Positions 22,561-34,705 of a stretch of DNA of 64,000 bases are shown piece after piece. The stretch comes from Cervus elaphus. Taxonomy: Eukaryota; Chordata; Mammalia; Artiodactyla; Cervidae. A program made the position numbers and the translations under genes. The DNA lies in contig NC_057815.1 in assembly GCF_910594005.1 (NCBI RefSeq), positions 64,680,052-64,744,051 on the forward strand, written 5' to 3'. Position 1 is the stretch's first letter. Every line of letters starts with the position of its first letter. The notes below the pieces were generated by a model, which saw only the letters and a program-made list of their open reading frames with translations, searched no databases and was not told the DNA's origin.

Positions 22561-22860
22561 GATTATAAGTTTATAAACATGAGCTGATATTTAACTTTGT
22601 AAGAAACCACCAAAATGTTTTCCTGAGTAGCTTGACCACTTTACATTCCCACTAGCAGTGCCAAAGTGATCCAGTTTCTCTGAATCCTCACCAACATTTG
22701 GCATCATCACTATTTATTGCAGCTAGTCTGATTCTGGTCTTAATTTACATTATCTCTGGATGCTAATGATGTTATACATTTTTCATGTACTTGTTTGGCA
22801 TCTGAATATTCCTCTTCAGTGAAGTGTCAGTTCAAATATTTTGCCTATTCTTTATAACTC
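22561..22860 (-). repeat. Old L1 LINE, continuation
   Basis: Continues the antisense L1 after the SINE: 'tccactagcagtgccaaa'-like 'cattcccactagcagtgcca', 'atcctcaccaacatttggca', 'gaatattcctcttcagtgaa'. Confidence 0.7.
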
Positions 22861-24045
22861 TAAGCACAAGTGCTTTGTCATATGTGTGGTGTGCAGACTT
22901 GCCCAGGCTTTGGCTTGCCTTTTCATCCTCTTGATAGAGACATGTCTCAGAGGATAGAGTACAGGTGTTGGGAATAGTGCTGCGGGAAGGGAACTGAGAG
23001 TCTCATACTACTTGCTGTCCGTACTATTTGCTGATACTCTCAAGGATTCCCATTTTCACAGGGCAAATAAGACTACTAGGCATCTAGCGAGAAGCTACAT
23101 TTCAGCAACATATTCTTTTTCACCATTCATAAAACCTGTTCCTCAAAAACAGCACATTATTTATTCATTTTTCACCCCTCTTTGGTCATGTGCAGCATGT
23201 GCTCTTCCCATGTGCAGCATGGATTGATATATGAATATAGGGATTGATAGGAATATGATAAAGCAGACAGAAGCAAAATTTAACAGAAGAAACTAGATGG
23301 TTGACATATAGTTGACAATTGTAAAAGTCTTTCAGATATTCTCTATGCTTGAAAATATTTGTAATAAAATGCTATAAAAAGTGCATTTATCGTTTGACTA
23401 AATCATGGCCACTCTTTTAAGAAACAGTCAATACAGACTAATGGAAATAAAATGATTCCAAAAGTCACCAATCTTTCGGTGTTCTGAGATAATCATTGTC
23501 AAAACTTCTTAATGTACATTGTCACATATTTTTCATGTATGAGCATTTGTGTGTTTGTGTGTATGTGTGTGAACAAAGATCAACATTCTATGTGTATCTG
23601 TGTGTGTGTGTTGTTTCCCTAGTACGTATTAGATCTACTAACATTACTAACATAGCAAATACTAAATTAGGAAAATAATTGTTTATTTTAAAGAGCAGGT
23701 GTATGAAATTCTCATTGTAAACTATTTGGAAATTATTTAAATGCATAAACAAAATTTTGTATGACTTATATTTATGATATAATTCCATCTTATCATTTCA
23801 AAGTTTTAAAGCTTTGTGACCTAATCTTGTGTAAAATCTTACATCCTATTGTTTTCACAGAGATTTTTTAAAAGCGTTTTATGTTTGAAACATATTTTAA
23901 TTAATTTGTACTAACTACAAATTGTAACAACTTAAGAATTATCATAAAGTGACTAATCATTCGTATCTAACATATATGCAGTATTTCAAAGTAACATTCT
24001 TTGCAAATATTTCCTCATTTTATCTGTCTTCAATTTTAATTACAT
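22861..24045. other. Unassigned stretch
   Basis: No gene seen; GT-rich low complexity near 23546-23612; otherwise AT-rich. Confidence 0.3.
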
Positions 24046-24256
24046 GCGTGCTTGGGTGCTAAGTCACTTCAGTCATGTCTGACTCTTTGCAAACCTAAGG
24101 ACTCCTCTGTCCTTGGGAGTCTCCAGGCAAGAATACCGGAGTGGGTTGCCATGCCCTCCCCCAGGGGATCTTCCTGACCCAGGGATTGAACCCACATCTC
24201 TTATGTCTCCTGCATTAGCAGGCAGATTCTTTACCATAGCACCACCTGGGAAGCCC
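24046..24256 (-). repeat. Bov-tA SINE
   Basis: Antisense Bov-tA from 'gcttgggtgctaagtcactt' to 'agcaccacctgggaagccc'. Confidence 0.93.
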
Positions 24257-25628
24257 TTAATAACACTGGAGGACCTAAATGTTATGTAGTAAAGTCCCCA
24301 GGCTTTTCCTTCAGATATTTCCTCTTTGTTTTTAACTTCAAGAAGTTGTTCTAAGATAATTCTGTTACTTTTTTTATTCAATATATTTTAGATTTTAATT
24401 TTTTACATTTACTATTTTAATAATATCTGTTTTAGAAAATGAGACACAATATATATAATTATATTCACAAAACATAATTGCTAACTCTTAGAAAATATTC
24501 TTTCATTTAATCATATTTTATATATTAGTATATTGTATAGTGATTTGTATGTCATATTTTTATTTAATGTTACAAAACAAGCATTTTCTTTCATACAAAT
24601 ATACTTAATATGTATATTAAACTTATTTATTACTGCCTAATATTTTCATATAAACAATATATGAAACCTATATTTTAGTTAACCTGTAGATTCTTGTTGA
24701 ACATTTATTTTCAAATGATTGCCAGTATCAATAAAGTTGTTGTAAATGTTATTATGCATAAGCTTTTGTCTATGCTCCATGGATTTTAACATGGAATAGA
24801 TTCTTGAAAATTTTTGTTTACATTTGATATGCCTAAGGTCAGTTTGAATATGTACAAAGTGCTAAGAAAATACATGTTACAAATAATCAGGTCATCTATG
24901 TTTTTCAAGTATACTGAAAATAATTAAATAAAGTATTTTTTTAAATTAAGACATCAGTATAAATTATAGTTTAACAGATTTTTAGCTAGCAGATATTTCT
25001 ATACAAGTTTTTGTTTCTGCAAAAATAATGACCTTCTACCAATAGCTGAGAATACACAAAGTGCACTTAGCAATGTCAAAAAAATTCAACAAGAGTAGAC
25101 TTCTCAGTGAGGTTAGTGACACCATCTTAGCACAGTCAGTCTATGGCCCTCAAGAACAAGCTTGTGGTAGAATAAATTCAGAGATTTTTTAAAACCCATT
25201 GCAAGGAGGGAAAACAGTAGAGCAGTACTATATCACAACAAACAAATGAAAATATAGTCATTACAAGATTTAGAGTACAGATTGATTTTATGCAATTTAT
25301 AAATATATCAGTGCTTTGGTGAGCTTCAGGTAAAGCAAAGGATCTATATAGGGATTAACGTAAGTTATTGAGTCTTGTTAGGACCCTACTGCCTGAACTG
25401 AGAACGGGTAGCTAAGCTGTTCTGGTTGGCATCTGATGACTTTACTTTATGAATTCTGACTTGAAACCATGTAATTCCCTACTTTAGGCATATGTAATTA
25501 AAATATATGGCCAGAGGAAGTGTTCACTGGGAAGAGATTAACTGGCTGAGGCTTATCTGATAAGTAGCAAGTCATAGAAAAATAGAGCATTTTGGCACTC
25601 TGAGGGGAAAAAAATTTCAAAGGGTCTA
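24257..25628. other. AT-rich unassigned stretch
   Basis: No gene. Very AT-rich to about 25000, then more mixed sequence up to the BovB insertion point. Nothing recognisable. Confidence 0.3.
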
Positions 25629-25637
25629 AACCTAAAA

Positions 25638-27926
25638 ACAAGAGAAAACTCTACACATGGACATCACCAGATGGTCAACACCAAAATCAGATTAATTATA
25701 TTCTTTGCAGCCAAAGATGGAGAAGCTCTATACAGTCAGCAAAAACAAGACCGGGATCTGACTGTGGCTCAGATCATGAACACCTTATTGCCAAATTCAG
25801 ACTTCAATTGAAGAAAGTAGGGAAGACCACTAGACAATTCAGATATGACCAAAATCAAATCCCTTATGACTATACAGTGGAAGTGAGAAGTAGATTTAAG
25901 GGACTAGATCTCATAGACAGAGAGTCTGATGAACTATGGACGGAGGTTCGTGACATTGTACAGGATCAAGGACCTGTACAAGGATCAAGACAGGGATCAA
26001 GACCATCCCTATGGAAAAGAAAAGCAAAAAGGCAAAATGGAAGTCTGAGGAGGCCTAAAAAATAGCTGTGAAAAGAAGAGAAGCAAAAAGCAAAGGAGAA
26101 AAGGAAAGATATTCCCATTTGAATGCAGAGTTCCAAAGAATAGCCAGGAGAGATAAGAAAGCCTTCCTCAGTGATCAATTCAAAGAAATAGAGGAAAGCA
26201 ACAGAATGGGAAATACTAGAGATCTCTTCAAGAAAATTAGAGATACCAAGGGAACATTAAACACAAAGATGGGTTCGATAAAGGACAGAAATGGTATGGA
26301 CCTAACAGAAGTGGAAGATGAAAAGGTGACAAGAATACACAGAAGAACTGTACAAAAAAGGTCTTCATGACCCAGATAATCACAATGGTGTGCTCACTCA
26401 CCTAGAGACAGACATCCTGGAATGTGAAGTCAAGTGGGCCTTAGAAAGCATCACTATGAACAAAGCTAGTGGAGGGGATGGAATTCCAGTTGAGCTATTT
26501 CAAATCCTAAAAGATGATGCTATGAAAGTGCTGCATTCAATATGCCAGCAAATTTGGAAAACTCAGCAGTGGCCACAGGACTGGAAAAGGTCAGTTTTCA
26601 TTCCAATCCCTAAGAAAGGCAAAGCCAAAAAATGCTCAAACTACTGCACAATTGCACTCATTTCAAACTCTAGTAAGGTAATGCTCAAAATTCTCCAAGC
26701 CAGGCTTCAGCAATACATGAACTGTGAACTTCCAGGTGTTCAAGCTGGTTTTAGAAAAGGCAGAGGAACCAGGGATCATTGCCAATATCCACTGGATCAT
26801 CGAAAAAGCAAGAGAGTTCCAGAAAAACATCTATTTCTGCTTTATTGACTATGCCAAAGCCTTCGACTGTGTGGATCACAACAAACTGTGGAAAATCCTG
26901 AAAGAGATGGGAATACCAGACCACCTGACCTGCCTCTTGAGAAACCTGTATGCAGGTCAGGAAGCAACAGTTAGAACTGGACATGGAACAACAGAATGGT
27001 TCCAAACAGGAAAAGGAGAATATCAAGGCTGTATGTTATCACCCTGCTTATTTAACTTATATGCAGAGTACATCATGAGAAACGCTGAGCTGGATGAAAT
27101 ACAAGCTGGAATCAAGATTACCGGGAGAAATATCAATAACCTCAGATATGCTGATGACACCACCCTTATGGCAGAAAGTGAAGAGGAACTAAAAAGCCTC
27201 TTGATGAAAGTGAAAATTGAGAGTGAAAAAGTTGGCTTAAAGCTTAACATTCAGAAAACTAAGATCATGGCATCTGGTCCCATCACTTCATGGGAAATAG
27301 ATGGGGAGACAGTGGAAACAGTGTCAGACTTGATTTTTTGGAGCTCCAAAATCACTGCAGATGGTGACTGCAGCCATGAAATTAAAAGACGCTTACTCCT
27401 TGGAAGGAAAGTGATGACCAACCTAGATAGCATATTAAAAAGCAGAACATTACTTTGCCAACAAAGGTCCATCTGGTCAAGGCTATGGTTTTTCCAGTGG
27501 TCATGTATGGATGTGAGATTTGGACTGTGAAGAAAGCTGAGTGTCAAAAAATTGATGCTTTTGAGCTATGGTGTTGGAGAAGACCCTTGAGAGTCCCTGG
27601 GACTGCAAGGAGATCCAACCAGTTCATCCTAAAGGAATTCAATCCTGGGTGTGCATTGGAAGGACTGATGCTGAAGCTGAAACTCCAGTACTTTGGCCAC
27701 CTCATGTGAGAAGTTGACTCATTGCAAAAGACCGTGATGCTGGGAGGGATTGGGGGCAGGAGGAGAAGGGGACGACGGAAGATGAGATGGCTGGATGGCA
27801 TCACCAACTCGATGGGCATGGGTTTGTGTAGACTCCGGTAGTTGGTGATGGACAGGGAGGCCTAGCGTGCTGTGAATCATGGTGTCCCAAAGAGTCGGAC
27901 ACGACTGAGTGACTGAACTGAACTGG
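25638..27926 (+). mobile_element. BovB LINE, 5'-truncated, RT core present
   Basis: Long BovB copy lacking only the endonuclease region. Its reverse transcriptase is open for 268 codons (26724-27530): IDYAKAFDCVDHNKLWKILK, PDHLTCLLRNLYAGQEATVR, CMLSPCLFNLYAEYIMRNAE and the catalytic YADD in RYADDTTLMAESEE, then LNIQKTKIMASGPITSWEID. Frames break before and after, so it is inactive. A possible 9-base target duplication AACCTAAAA lies at 25629-25637 and 27927-27935. BovB is known to have entered ruminants by horizontal transfer from squamates. Confidence 0.95.
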
Positions 27927-27935
27927 AACCTAAAA

Positions 27936-28090
27936 TGACATTGAAGAGTTAAAAGAAAAGAAAGTCATACATATGCACACATATAAGAAGTACATAGCTA
28001 ATAAGGACCTACTGTATAGCACAGGGAACGCTACACAATACTCTGCAAAGGTCTATATGGGAAAAGAAGTTTAAAATGAAGATGTGATTT
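27936..28090 (+). repeat. L1 3' UTR fragment
   Basis: 'taaggacctactgtatagca', 'cagggaacgctacacaatac', 'tatatgggaaaagaagttta' match the common ruminant L1 3' UTR. Confidence 0.65.
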
Positions 28091-28344
28091 GTAGATTTCT
28101 TTTTCCTGGTTGATTCCTGGAAAATCACTGGGAAGTTATAGGAGGAAATTGATGTCATGGAAGCAAAATAGAGAGAAGACAGAACAGTGAACCATTTTCA
28201 AAAGCTATTTAAAGTATAAAAATTACCTTGATTTAAACACAAATTGCACCATTGTGGCCCATGTAATAAAGGTACTACAAAACTATAGGGTGATTTGCCA
28301 CTACATTCTCTTCAGAAGAAGAATAAAATTGTTGATTGAGATTG
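28091..28344. other. Short unassigned spacer
   Basis: Unique or degraded sequence between two BovB copies. Confidence 0.3.
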
Positions 28345-29958
28345 TAGGTAGTTAAGAAGAGGGGGAAAGAATACACGAAAGAACTGTACAAAAAAGATGT
28401 TCACGGCGCAGATAATCACGATGGTGTGATCACTCACCTAGAGCCAAACATCCTGGAATATGAAGTCAAGTGGGGCTTAGGAAGCTTCACTACTAACAAA
28501 GCTAGTGGAAGTGATGGAATTTCAGGTGAGCTATTTCACGTGTCATACGGTGATGCTGTGAAAGTGCTGCACTCAATATGTCAGCAAATTTGGAAAACTC
28601 AGCAGTGGCCACAGGACTGGAAAAGGTCCGTTTTCACTCCAATCCCAAAGAAAGACAATGACAAAGAATGCTCAAACTACCACACAATTGCACTCATCTC
28701 ACATGCTAGTAAAGTAATGCTCAAAATTCTGCAAGCCAGGCTTCATCAATAAGTGAACTGTGAAGTTCCAGATGCTGAAGCTGGATTTACAAAAGTCAGA
28801 GGAACCAGAGATCAAATTGCCAACATCCTTTGGATCATCAAAAAACCAAGAGAGTTCCAGAAAAACATCTATTTCTGCTTTATTGACTATGTCAAAGACT
28901 TTGAAAGTGTGGATCACAATAACCTGTGGAAAATTCTGAAAGAAATGGGAATACCAGACTACCTGACCTGCCTCTTGAGAAATCTGTACACAGGTCAAGA
29001 AGCAACACTTAGAACTGGACATGGAACAACAGATTGGTTCCAAAAAGGAAAAGGAGTAATTCAAGGCTGTATATGGTCACCCTGCTTGTTTAACTTATAT
29101 GCAGAGTACATCATCAGAAATGTGGGCAGGATGAAGCACAAGCTGGAATCAAGATGCTGGGAGAAATATCAATAACCTCAGATATGCAGATGACACCACC
29201 TTATGGTAGAAGTGAAGAGCTAAAGAGCCTTTGATGAAACTGAAACAGGAGAGTGAAAAATTTGACTTAAAGCTCAACATTCAGAAAACTAAGATCATGG
29301 CATCTGATACCATACTTCATGGCAGATAGATGGGGAAACAGTGGAAACAGTGGCAGACTTTATTTTTGGCGGGCTCCAAAATCACTGCAGATGGTGACTG
29401 CAGCCATGAAATTAAAGGTTGCTTATTCCTTGGAAGAAAAGTTATGACCAACCTAGACAATGTATTTAAAAGCAGAGACATTACGTTGACAACAAAGTTC
29501 TGTCTAAACAAGGCTATGGTTTTTCCAATAGTCATGTATGAATGTGAGAGTTGGACCATAAAGAAAGCTGAGCACTGAAGCACTGAAACTTTTGTGGTGT
29601 TGGAGAAGACTCTTGAGAGTCCCTTGGACTTCAAGGAGATCCAACCAGTCCATCCTAAAGGAGATCAGCCCTGAGTGTTCACTGGAAGGACTGATGTTGA
29701 AGCTGAAACTCCAATACTTTGGCCACCTGATGCGAAGAACTGACTCATTTGAAAAGACTCTGACATTGGGAAAGATTGAAGGCAGGAGGAGAAGGGGATG
29801 ACAGAGGATGAGATGGTTGGATGGCATCACTGACTCAATGGACAGGAGTTTGAGTAAACTCTGGGAGTTGGTGATGGACAGGGAGGCCTGGCATGCCTCA
29901 GGTCATGGAGTTGCAAAGAGTTGGACATGACTGAGTGACTGAACTGAACTGAACTGAA
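28345..29958 (+). mobile_element. BovB LINE, 5'-truncated
   Basis: Third long sense BovB in 13 kb. It starts near the reverse transcriptase N-terminus (HLEPNILEYEVKWGLGSF, QIWKTQQWPQDWKRS), continues through IDYVKDFESVDHNNLWKILK, in which the usual KAFD has become KDFE, and ends with repeated 'ctgaa' tail units at 29958. The YADD region is frame-shifted. Older and more damaged than the copy at 25638. Confidence 0.94.
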
Positions 29959-31351
29959 CAAATTTCTCAGAAATTACTGGATTCGCCTGACAGGATTGGT
30001 GGATGAAAAAAAGTCTAGAAATTCATGATATTCTTAAAAATGCTCATTTTGGGGGGAAAATGTGTGGCTATGAGAAGTACACTATGTAAGATAATTAAGA
30101 CAATAAGTAATACTTCTGTCTTCTTGGTATGATGGAAATAATGTACCACGAGAGTAAAATAGAATGCTGAGTCAAATTTTATTAGGTTCATGATTGTAAT
30201 CTTTAAAAATACTAAGGTAAGTTGGTCCCTTTATTTTGTGTATATTCTTGATGCAGGTTAAGACTCAAAAATTACTTCGTTTTGCATTTTATGTATATAC
30301 ATATATTCTACTACAAGTTGAGGAATACTTAAAATCCAAAATTAAATGAATCTCAAATTATGATTAAAAGAACTATGACCTTTTTTGCATTCAGATGAAA
30401 ATGGTAGAAGTAATACATCTTAGTCATGCAAAAGCATATATATTTATTCTCTTCAGTCTAAATGTTATTGGTTTGTTATTTTTGTGTTGTCAGGGTAAAC
30501 ATCAATCAGTCTGAAATCTTTGTTTTGGATATGACACAGTAGGACATGTCATGATAATGTTTCCATTGTGGCAACAAGAAAAAGACAAATTTCAAGAATG
30601 ATATATTAAACCATCAGATAGCTAAGAAAGTAACACAGACCAAATGAACAAAACTTTAAGAGACAGGATAACCATTCAAAAGCAAGTTGACAGTTGCTAA
30701 CCACTTTTCCCTCCAGCGAACTATTTGCTGTCTGGACATGGGCTGAGGATCAATCCTGACCCAGGAGAAGGGCTTCGCCTGGGGGACAGGGAAGCCAGCA
30801 GAGTTTCAGCATCCATACAAAATTGCAGTAAAAATTTCAAACCTCCAAGGCCTCAAATGCATACCTAGGTTTTCCTATGAGACACTTGCTGAGTACTATG
30901 GCTGCACTAGGTGCTGGGGATCTAAACCCAGACAATATATAAAAGGCAGTATGAAATCTCTTGCATTCTTGTGATTCTTAAGATAGAAAAACTTGCCAGT
31001 ATGAGGGGTTTCCGTATTCTGACCTCTCAATTCTGTCATTTTCCAAGATTTGAAGCTGCAAAGACTGGAGTCTAGAAAGCTAAGTTAAAAGATCTCTGAA
31101 AGGAAGAACTGAATCTTCCACTTTTAAGATGAGGAGAAAGTGTCCTCCAGTTTCTTAGTTTAAATTTCTGAATAGTTCTGTCCTAGAAATGAGAGCATAG
31201 AAGACAAGCTAAGTGTGATTAAAACTGAAAACCAACCCTAACATGGGAGTGAAGTGATCAGCTTTTACCTTATATCTATAAAAGAAGATAGAAAAAAGAC
31301 TTCTGTTAAAAGATAACACTATCTGTAGCCTTTATAGATTTTTATGAGCAA
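29959..31351. other. Unassigned stretch
   Basis: No gene and no nameable repeat. It includes the 3' side of the third receptor gene. Confidence 0.3.
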
Positions 31352-31492
31352 CTGTTTTTCAGTCACTAAGTCATGTCCAACTCTTTGTGACCCCAGGGAC
31401 TGCAGCACACCAGGCCTCCCTGTCCCTCACTATCTCCTGGAGTTGGCACAAGTCCATGTCGATTGAGTTGATGATGCTATCCAACCATCTCC
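31352..31492 (-). mobile_element. BovB LINE, short 3' fragment
   Basis: Antisense tail end of BovB ('gtcactaagtcatgtccaac', 'gcacaccaggcctccctgtc', 'gatgatgctatccaaccatc'), about 170 bases downstream of the third receptor's stop codon. Confidence 0.9.
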
Positions 31493-31665
31493 TTTATGAG
31501 CGTAATAAGTATAAAGTTTTAAAGAACTAGGCAAAAAAACAAGAAAATCTTTGTGAATGTCAATCATGAAAAAAACTGAAAAGAAAAGCAGGTTGATACT
31601 AAAACTCACCTCATGCACAGAGAGAATTGTTAAGAACAGCACAAGGTTAGTTTCCATCAACATGT

Positions 31666-32610
31666 TCATTTCTGCTTTGTAAAGAACACATGAATCACCT
31701 GGTCCCTGATTTGTTTGGTCTTGATCCCATAAACGATGGGGTTCAGCATAGGTGGAGCCAGAATATAGACATTCGCCAGCAGGACATGGATATGGGGTGA
31801 GATGTGATGTCCAAATCGCTGAGCAAGGACTGAGAAGATGCCAGGTACATAGAAGAGGATGATGACACAGACATGGGAGCCACATGTGTTGAGAGCTTTG
31901 TGATGAGCATCTTGGGAAGGGATGTAGAAGATAGCATGGAGAATCAGCACATAAGAAATAAAAACTAACACAACATCTATGACCAAAGTTGACATCAACA
32001 CCAAAAACCCATACCAGATGTTTACTCGTATGTCATCACAGGAAAGACGGGCCAAGACAATGTGCTTACAAGCAGTGTTTGGGAGGATGTTACTTTTGCA
32101 GAAAGTCAGTCTTTTCAGGAGAAATATCACGGGGAAAATTGTACAACAGCTTCTGAGAATTAAGGTGACACCAATTTTCCCAATCAGTGTACGTGTAAGA
32201 ACAGTGGTGTACCTCAGGGGACAGCAAATGGCAATATAGCGGTCAAATGCCATCACCAACAAGATCCCTGACTCATAGATGAAAGTGGAAGAGAGGAAGA
32301 ATACCTGAGTAATGCAACGATCAAGAGAGATTTCCCCAGCATGGAACCAGACGATAGCCAAGGCCTGAGGGACTATGCACGTGGAGAGGACAATGTCTGC
32401 TCCAGCCAGAATGCAGAGGAAGAGGTACATGGGTTCATGAAGGCTGCGCTTTGTGACAATAATGAAGATGAGCAGGCTGTTCCCAAGCAGGGCAGTGACA
32501 TAGGAAACAAAGAAGGGGATGGAGATCCACACGTGCTGGTCCTCTAGGCCAGGGATGCCCAGCAAGTGGAAGACTGTGTGACTGACACCAGTGTAGTTTA
32601 AGGCAGCCAT
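31666..32610 (-). CDS. OR52B4-like: Olfactory receptor, OR52B4-like (intact)
   Basis: A 314-residue class I odorant receptor in one exon. It has N5-Y-T for glycosylation, LGN in TM1 (42-44), PMYLFLCIL (60-68), C99, MAFDRYIAIC (120-129), KALNTCGSHVCVI (238-250), PPMLNPIVYGIKTKQI (286-301), and ends FFTKQK. The frame stays open upstream for 32 more codons, but a splice acceptor at 32640-32641 lies inside that extension and family N-termini begin at this ATG, so 32608-32610 is chosen as start. The second extracellular loop is unusual: PNTACKH where OR52 receptors have PHTYCEH or PHTFCEH, so H, Y/F and E are all replaced. The receptor otherwise looks functional. It is most similar to the pseudogene at 52640 and the gene at 12849. 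Confidence 0.94.
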   Translation of the reverse strand: MAALNYTGVSHTVFHLLGIPGLEDQHVWISIPFFVSYVTALLGNSLLIFIIVTKRSLHEPMYLFLCILAGADIVLSTCIVPQALAIVWFHAGEISLDRCITQVFFLSSTFIYESGILLVMAFDRYIAICCPLRYTTVLTRTLIGKIGVTLILRSCCTIFPVIFLLKRLTFCKSNILPNTACKHIVLARLSCDDIRVNIWYGFLVLMSTLVIDVVLVFISYVLILHAIFYIPSQDAHHKALNTCGSHVCVIILFYVPGIFSVLAQRFGHHISPHIHVLLANVYILAPPMLNPIVYGIKTKQIRDQVIHVFFTKQK

Positions 32611-32639
32611 ATTTGATGAGACCACTAGGACTCCACCAT

Positions 32640-32666
32640 CTATGTGCAGAGACAGAAAAAAAAAAA
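32640..32666 (-). promoter_or_regulatory. Splice acceptor before OR52B4-like exon
   Basis: Minus strand: a run of eleven T, then CTGTCTCTGCACATAG, with AG at 32640-32641, 30 bases before the start codon. A strong acceptor, matching in place those of the genes at 12849 and 52640. It rules out the upstream in-frame ATG at 32704-32706 as the normal start. Confidence 0.6.
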
Positions 32667-33269
32667 TGAAGATTATAATTAAAGATTTCTTTAATATCAC
32701 CAGCACCTTGGCACCTTCCTGATCCCATTCTGTTCAGAAGATGCCATGAGCTATGTTATATATAAAGATGAAGAAGGTATGCTATATGGATGTTATATAG
32801 AGAGATGAAGATGCTTGTTCTCTAAATGAGATCTTATTCACAAAAACAATATAGACACTTTTATAACTAAAGAAAATGCAATTATGAAGTTAATATGTTA
32901 GCTGTACAAAAAATTAATACAGTGACACAAGAGAAGTAATGCTTTCTGTATTTGTGAAGTTCTATCCAACCAGTCTGAAAGAATAAGTATATATCTGAAA
33001 TAGCTCCTGAAGAGAATGTAATATACCAATAGGGGAAGGAGTGGCAAAAGGTTTTTCTTATGAGAGGCACAGAATAGAACTAAGGAACTTGAAATAAGGT
33101 CTAGTTCGTACATAAACTTGCATGTACTAGAGTGATTGGTTGTCTAATCCAACATCATTCTAAAAGCCTTCTCAGAGGCTTCATGAAGGTTTTCATGGTT
33201 GTGATCTAAATGTCTTCAGCATCCTGAGAGGTCATCTCAATTCAGGGGACTTCTCACCATGTGTGTAAT
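32667..33269. other. Intron/5' flank of third receptor, unassigned
   Basis: Between the acceptor and the shared upstream block. No repeat that I can name. Confidence 0.3.
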
Positions 33270-34260
33270 ACATCTCTCCTTCATTTACTCTTTTCCCTGA
33301 TTTCACAGGGAGCCTTATATTAGAGTGTCTATCTCATGGAGAGGAGTACATCTGATTAGCTCTTGATGATCTCCCCAATTGATTGTGAACTTACTGAGGC
33401 TTGCGTGACTTCCATTGCTCATTTCCAAAACCTAGCACTCTGAAACACAGCATAGTCCTCAAAATGCCTAACAAAATATCCCATAACAGATATTGCATGG
33501 GTGAAATGGTAGATCATGGCAATAAAATCATGAATAAGCCATTAATTGAATACTTTGGATGTTTACAGTGGTCAGGATCTGTGGGCCAATGTAGAACTTT
33601 TTCTGTTAGTTACTCAGGGTTCTTTGGAACAATAAGAGCTAAAGATTCCCTCAAGTTCGGTGTTGCCTCACTCCCCCCTCCTTTACAGAACTTTCCATTC
33701 TACTAGAACATTCCATGAATGTAACACTGATCCAGTAGTGTACTGGTAAATGGCTTATCAAAATAAATAAATATATATGCATACATATTACATATATACA
33801 TATAAATAAAATAAAGCTGTTTTGTAGTATTCCCACCACAGTTTGTTGCAAACTACTAATATGATGTCACTGATATGCTGTCTGAATGAAATATGTACAA
33901 TTGCACAATTTCATTTTTCATGAATCTGTATCAGTGCTTTAGGCACACAGCTGCTCTATTCTCTCCCGCTGTGTCTATTTCATACTAAACAAAGGTCTCA
34001 ATATTTTCAACCTCTGATAGGCCTCATAACAGCTAATTATGATATAAAACCTAGCAAGTCTTCCCACCCCCTGCAATTTCACCCCACAGCAATACAATTT
34101 CACTCACTTGCTTCAAGTGGAGTTCTCATGAGCTAAAATGAATCCATCACAATAGGACTTTCAGAGTGATGGAGAACAGTGATCTGAGGTTTTATCATTT
34201 GCCTGAAGCCCTCAGGGACAACTATTACCCCAGGGAATGTAGACATAGAGCTGCCCTTCT
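33270..34260 (-). other. Upstream block shared with second receptor
   Basis: The partner of 15010-16090. Anchor matches are given there. It is 1.65 kb upstream of the coding exon at its far end, against 2.3 kb for the second gene, because the second gene has a larger simple repeat and other extra sequence inside. The best-conserved portion (about 33890-34250) probably holds the promoter and first exon. Confidence 0.7.
34225..34238 (-). promoter_or_regulatory. Conserved O/E-like site (putative promoter)
   Basis: Minus strand ATTCCCTGGGGTAAT. It resembles the Olf1/EBF palindrome ATTCCCNNGGGAAT with one half degraded, and occurs at the equivalent place upstream of the second receptor (16061). 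The TAATTA neighbour seen there is not present here. Confidence 0.35.
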
Positions 34261-34559
34261 AGCAATACCCGCTCTGACCTATAGAGTTGGGTCACTTCAT
34301 GACAGCTGTCCAACCCTGTCCACACCACCCTGTTCTCCACAATATCCTTCCTGCATAGGTGGGCCCATGTGCTTTTTTCCATTAATAAACTGTTAGTATT
34401 ACTTCACAAGTCTTCCTGTTTCCATTTTAATGGGAATTAGAAAACATAAATTCTATTTTTAATCAGCACAAGAATTTAAAATTAACATATAAATTATTTT
34501 TAAGCTGAATAAAATATTTCTTCAAAGTTGAGACATACTTGAAATTCAAAATATGCTAT

Positions 34560-34705
34560 ATTTTTAAAGTCATTTAAACTTTGAAAATTATAATAATAAT
34601 ATTCTAAATAATAATCTAGAATAAAAATTTCTAAATATTCTAAATACTGTTCTAAATACTATTCTAAAATAATAATACTCTAAATTCTAAAAACAAATAA
34701 TATTC
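34560..34705. repeat. AT-rich minisatellite, ATTCTAAAT-type units
   Basis: Degenerate repeats of 'tattctaaata' up to the L1 junction. The same unit returns after the L1 copies at 35860-35950 and 37138-37360, so both L1 pieces sit inside one minisatellite. Confidence 0.85.

Noticed and set aside
26724..27530. 268-codon reverse transcriptase frame as an active gene
   Set aside because: It is the core of a 5'-truncated BovB without endonuclease and with shifts on both sides.
32608..32706. N-terminal extension of the third receptor with a hydrophobic, signal-peptide-like stretch
   Set aside because: The stretch is the translated pyrimidine tract of a splice acceptor (AG at 32640-32641), and OR52 receptors have no signal peptide.
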